Shown: one piece after another, positions 6,338 to 7,049 of the stretch | Numbering within the stretch: position 1 is the stretch's first letter | Layout of the letters: each line of letters starts with the position of its first letter | From: Tannerella sp. | GTDB taxonomy: Bacteria > Bacteroidota > Bacteroidia > Bacteroidales > Tannerellaceae | Direction of reading: 5' to 3' | NCBI GenBank assembly: GCA_031267485.1 | Contig: JAIRYY010000169.1 | Span: forward strand, 1-7,049 | Length of the DNA stretch: 7,049 bases | Position numbers and translations under genes: made by a program | Notes under the pieces: generated by a model | What the model was told of the DNA's origin: nothing | Seen by the model: the letters and a program-made list of their open reading frames with translations, nothing else | Database searches by the model: none

Positions 6338-6536
6338 AACACTGAGTTAGAATAATTTTTTTCATGCAAAGACACACAATATAAAACAATTCCGGCACGA
6401 GTATCCCAAAAATCAGCATATATGCCGCAAATACGGCTCACAGGCAAAGCCATTTCCTTTCTATCGCTGTTTGATAATGAAAATAGACTCCCTTTGCTCT
6501 TTCATTCCAATTCGTTTTTATAAAAAAATCACCTCC
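6338..6536. other. Divergent intergenic region
   Basis: This non-coding stretch lies between the C69 start and the plus-strand HTH promoter. It contains a perfect 10-bp palindrome GCATATATGC (6416-6425) overlapping a small GCCG/CGGC inverted pair (6424-6437), which could be an operator, but nothing else is recognisable. A 39-codon minus-strand frame (6453-6334) overlaps the C69 start by ATGA; its sequence shows no domain or protein-like pattern and I do not call it. Confidence 0.4.
6367..6374 (-). promoter_or_regulatory. Candidate -7 box for the C69-to-alaX operon
   Basis: The minus strand reads TGTCTTTG (then C), one mismatch from TAnnTTTG, about 29 bases upstream of the C69 start. The following leader is A/T-rich with no Shine-Dalgarno, as is usual in Bacteroidota. 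No good TTTG -33 box is seen at standard spacing. Confidence 0.4.
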
Positions 6537-6544
6537 TATCTTTG
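6537..6544 (+). promoter_or_regulatory. Bacteroidota -7 box upstream of the HTH gene
   Basis: TATCTTTG is an exact TAnnTTTG match. Transcription would begin near 6550, leaving about 17 nt to the ATG at 6567 and about 55 nt to the ATG at 6605. The best upstream -33 candidate is TTCG at 6511-6514, which is imperfect. Confidence 0.5.
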
Positions 6545-6566
6545 CATTATAAACAACAATATACGG

Positions 6567-6608
6567 ATGAGAATTGTATCGCATAAGGAGGTTGAAAGAG
6601 TTTTATGA
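6567..6608 (+). CDS. 13-codon reading frame overlapping the HTH gene (split N terminus or leader peptide)
   Basis: An ATG 17 nt after the predicted transcription start opens the frame MRIVSHKEVERVL, which stops at TGA (6606-6608). The stop overlaps the ATG of the following HTH frame as ATGA. The peptide looks like the first helix that normally precedes the helix-turn-helix in small XRE proteins (a KEVxRVL-type helix). It may therefore be the true N terminus of that protein, separated by a frameshift. Otherwise it could be a short coupled leader. Its codons contain AAGGAGGT (6585-6592), which doubles as a perfect ribosome-binding sequence for the next frame. Confidence 0.4.
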   Translation: MRIVSHKEVERVL

Positions 6609-6778
6609 AACGAAAGGGCGCGAGGGAAGAAAAAGGAATTACACAAAGGGAGTTGGCAGATAACATCGGCGTAAGCCCGTCTCGCATTAATGATTATATT
6701 ACCGGACGATCGGAGCCGACCCTGAAAATTGCCCGGTTACTCTGCATGATACCGCCGGCGGATATGTTACGCGTTTAA
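6605..6778 (+). CDS. Short XRE-family helix-turn-helix protein (57 aa), possibly frameshifted at its N terminus
   Basis: The frame encodes MKRKGAREEKGITQRELADN, then IGVSPSRINDYITGRSEPTL and KIARLLCMIPPADMLRV. The HTH is clear: helix 2 around TQRELADNIG (13-22) and recognition helix 3 around SPSRINDYITGR (24-35), followed by the usual SEPTLKIARLL helix of Cro/C1- and HigA-type repressors. It presumably binds DNA as a dimer. The protein is short for an XRE repressor: the first helix seems to lie in the upstream overlapping frame, and the C-terminal helix after LLC looks a few residues shorter than usual. AAGGAGGT ends 12 nt before the ATG. No RelE/HigB-like toxin gene is adjacent on either side, so an antitoxin role is only a possibility. 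It is transcribed divergently from the C69 operon and might regulate it, which is untested inference. Confidence 0.72.
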   Translation: MKRKGAREEKGITQRELADNIGVSPSRINDYITGRSEPTLKIARLLCMIPPADMLRV

Positions 6779-6916
6779 AACCTTACTTGTAAAATTCGCG
6801 TATTAGCAGCCCGTTTATCGAAAGATGCGTGCCGTTTTTTGTTGTCTCACCAAGATTATTTTAATGATTCAATAGAATGCAGCTTGATAAATAAATACAT
6901 TGCAATCAGGTAGTTT
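6779..6916. other. Non-coding stretch between the HTH gene and the IS66 end
   Basis: I see no gene longer than about 22 codons on either strand, no clear terminator, and no match that I recognise. It is more AT-rich than the operon and is probably intergenic or degraded mobile DNA. Confidence 0.4.
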
Positions 6917-7049
6917 GTAAGCATTCAGTAAAGGCCGTATTTTTCAATAGTGTTAGGGTAGCGACCTTTGCGGCCAAAAAGGAATGTTCTCACTGAATGA
7001 AAATCATCGTTATTATCTGTGTAGTATGGGAACAGATATGCGCAAGGGG
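6917..7049 (+). mobile_element. IS66-family element, left end (rest outside window)
   Basis: IS66-family ends begin with GTAA. Here GTAAGCATTCAG starts at 6917, and a tnpB reading frame begins 67 bases further in. The preceding octamer GGTAGTTT (6909-6916) would be one copy of the expected 8-bp target duplication. The distal end is off the window, so the boundary is provisional. Confidence 0.5.
6984..7049 (+). CDS. tnpB: IS66 accessory protein TnpB, first 22 codons (cut by window edge)
   Basis: The frame from the ATG at 6984 stays open to the window end and encodes MFSLNENHRYYLCSMGTDMR followed by KG. This matches the characteristic opening of IS66 Orf2/TnpB proteins (MFxL....RYYLY...TDMRKGFDGL). 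TnpB is required for transposition of IS66 elements together with TnpC, although its biochemical role is unclear. AAAAAGGA directly abuts the ATG, rather close for a ribosome-binding site. A different ATG at 6997 in another frame is less convincing because it lacks any family similarity. No tnpA-like frame precedes tnpB here. Confidence 0.8.
   Translation, partial: MFSLNENHRYYLCSMGTDMRKG

Noticed and set aside
6334..6453. 39-codon minus-strand frame overlapping the C69 start by ATGA
   Set aside because: It contains the likely C69 promoter, has no family similarity, and the overlap is probably coincidental.
6567..6778. HigBA-type toxin-antitoxin pair
   Set aside because: The HTH looks HigA-like, but no toxin-sized frame lies upstream or downstream within the visible sequence.

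Overview
The window reads as a chromosomal segment of a Bacteroidota species, most likely order Bacteroidales. The evidence is TAnnTTTG-type -7 promoter boxes (TATCTTTG twice, TGTCTTTG once), weak or absent Shine-Dalgarno sites before most genes, a peptidase C69 / small beta-barrel / RadA / FAD-protein / AlaX gene set with Bacteroidales-like sequences, and IS4 (DUF4372-type) and IS66 insertion sequences at the edges. No species can be named from sequence alone.

Layout. (1) Positions 1-571 are a scrapyard of mobile DNA: the 5' end of an IS4-type transposase gene running off the left edge, a 37-codon remnant of a group II intron reverse transcriptase, and a 249-bp element bounded by 19-bp terminal inverted repeats that carries a small 21-bp tandem array. 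(2) Positions 564-6337 are one compact minus-strand gene block, in transcription order: exported C69 peptidase, small outer-membrane beta-barrel protein, radA, a large FAD-dependent oxidoreductase (COG2509-like), and an AlaX-type alanyl-tRNA editing protein. Gaps are 18, 31, 8 and 23 nt, so co-transcription from the promoter-like site near 6370 is likely. (3) Positions 6338-6566 are a divergent promoter region. (4) A short plus-strand XRE-type helix-turn-helix gene follows. It is too short to stand out and appears to be split between two reading frames at an ATGA stop/start overlap. (5) From about 6917 to the right edge is the beginning of an IS66-family element with the first 22 codons of tnpB.

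The housekeeping block mixes envelope proteolysis (C69, barrel) with genome maintenance (RadA) and translation quality control (AlaX). I see no sign that these form a dedicated new system. The most unusual structure is the left junction. The inverted-repeat element sits between a reverse-transcriptase fragment and alaX, two unrelated sequences, and its inverted repeat supplies the alaX stop codon. The second point is the split HTH gene. I found no CRISPR array, tRNA, rRNA or convincing riboswitch.
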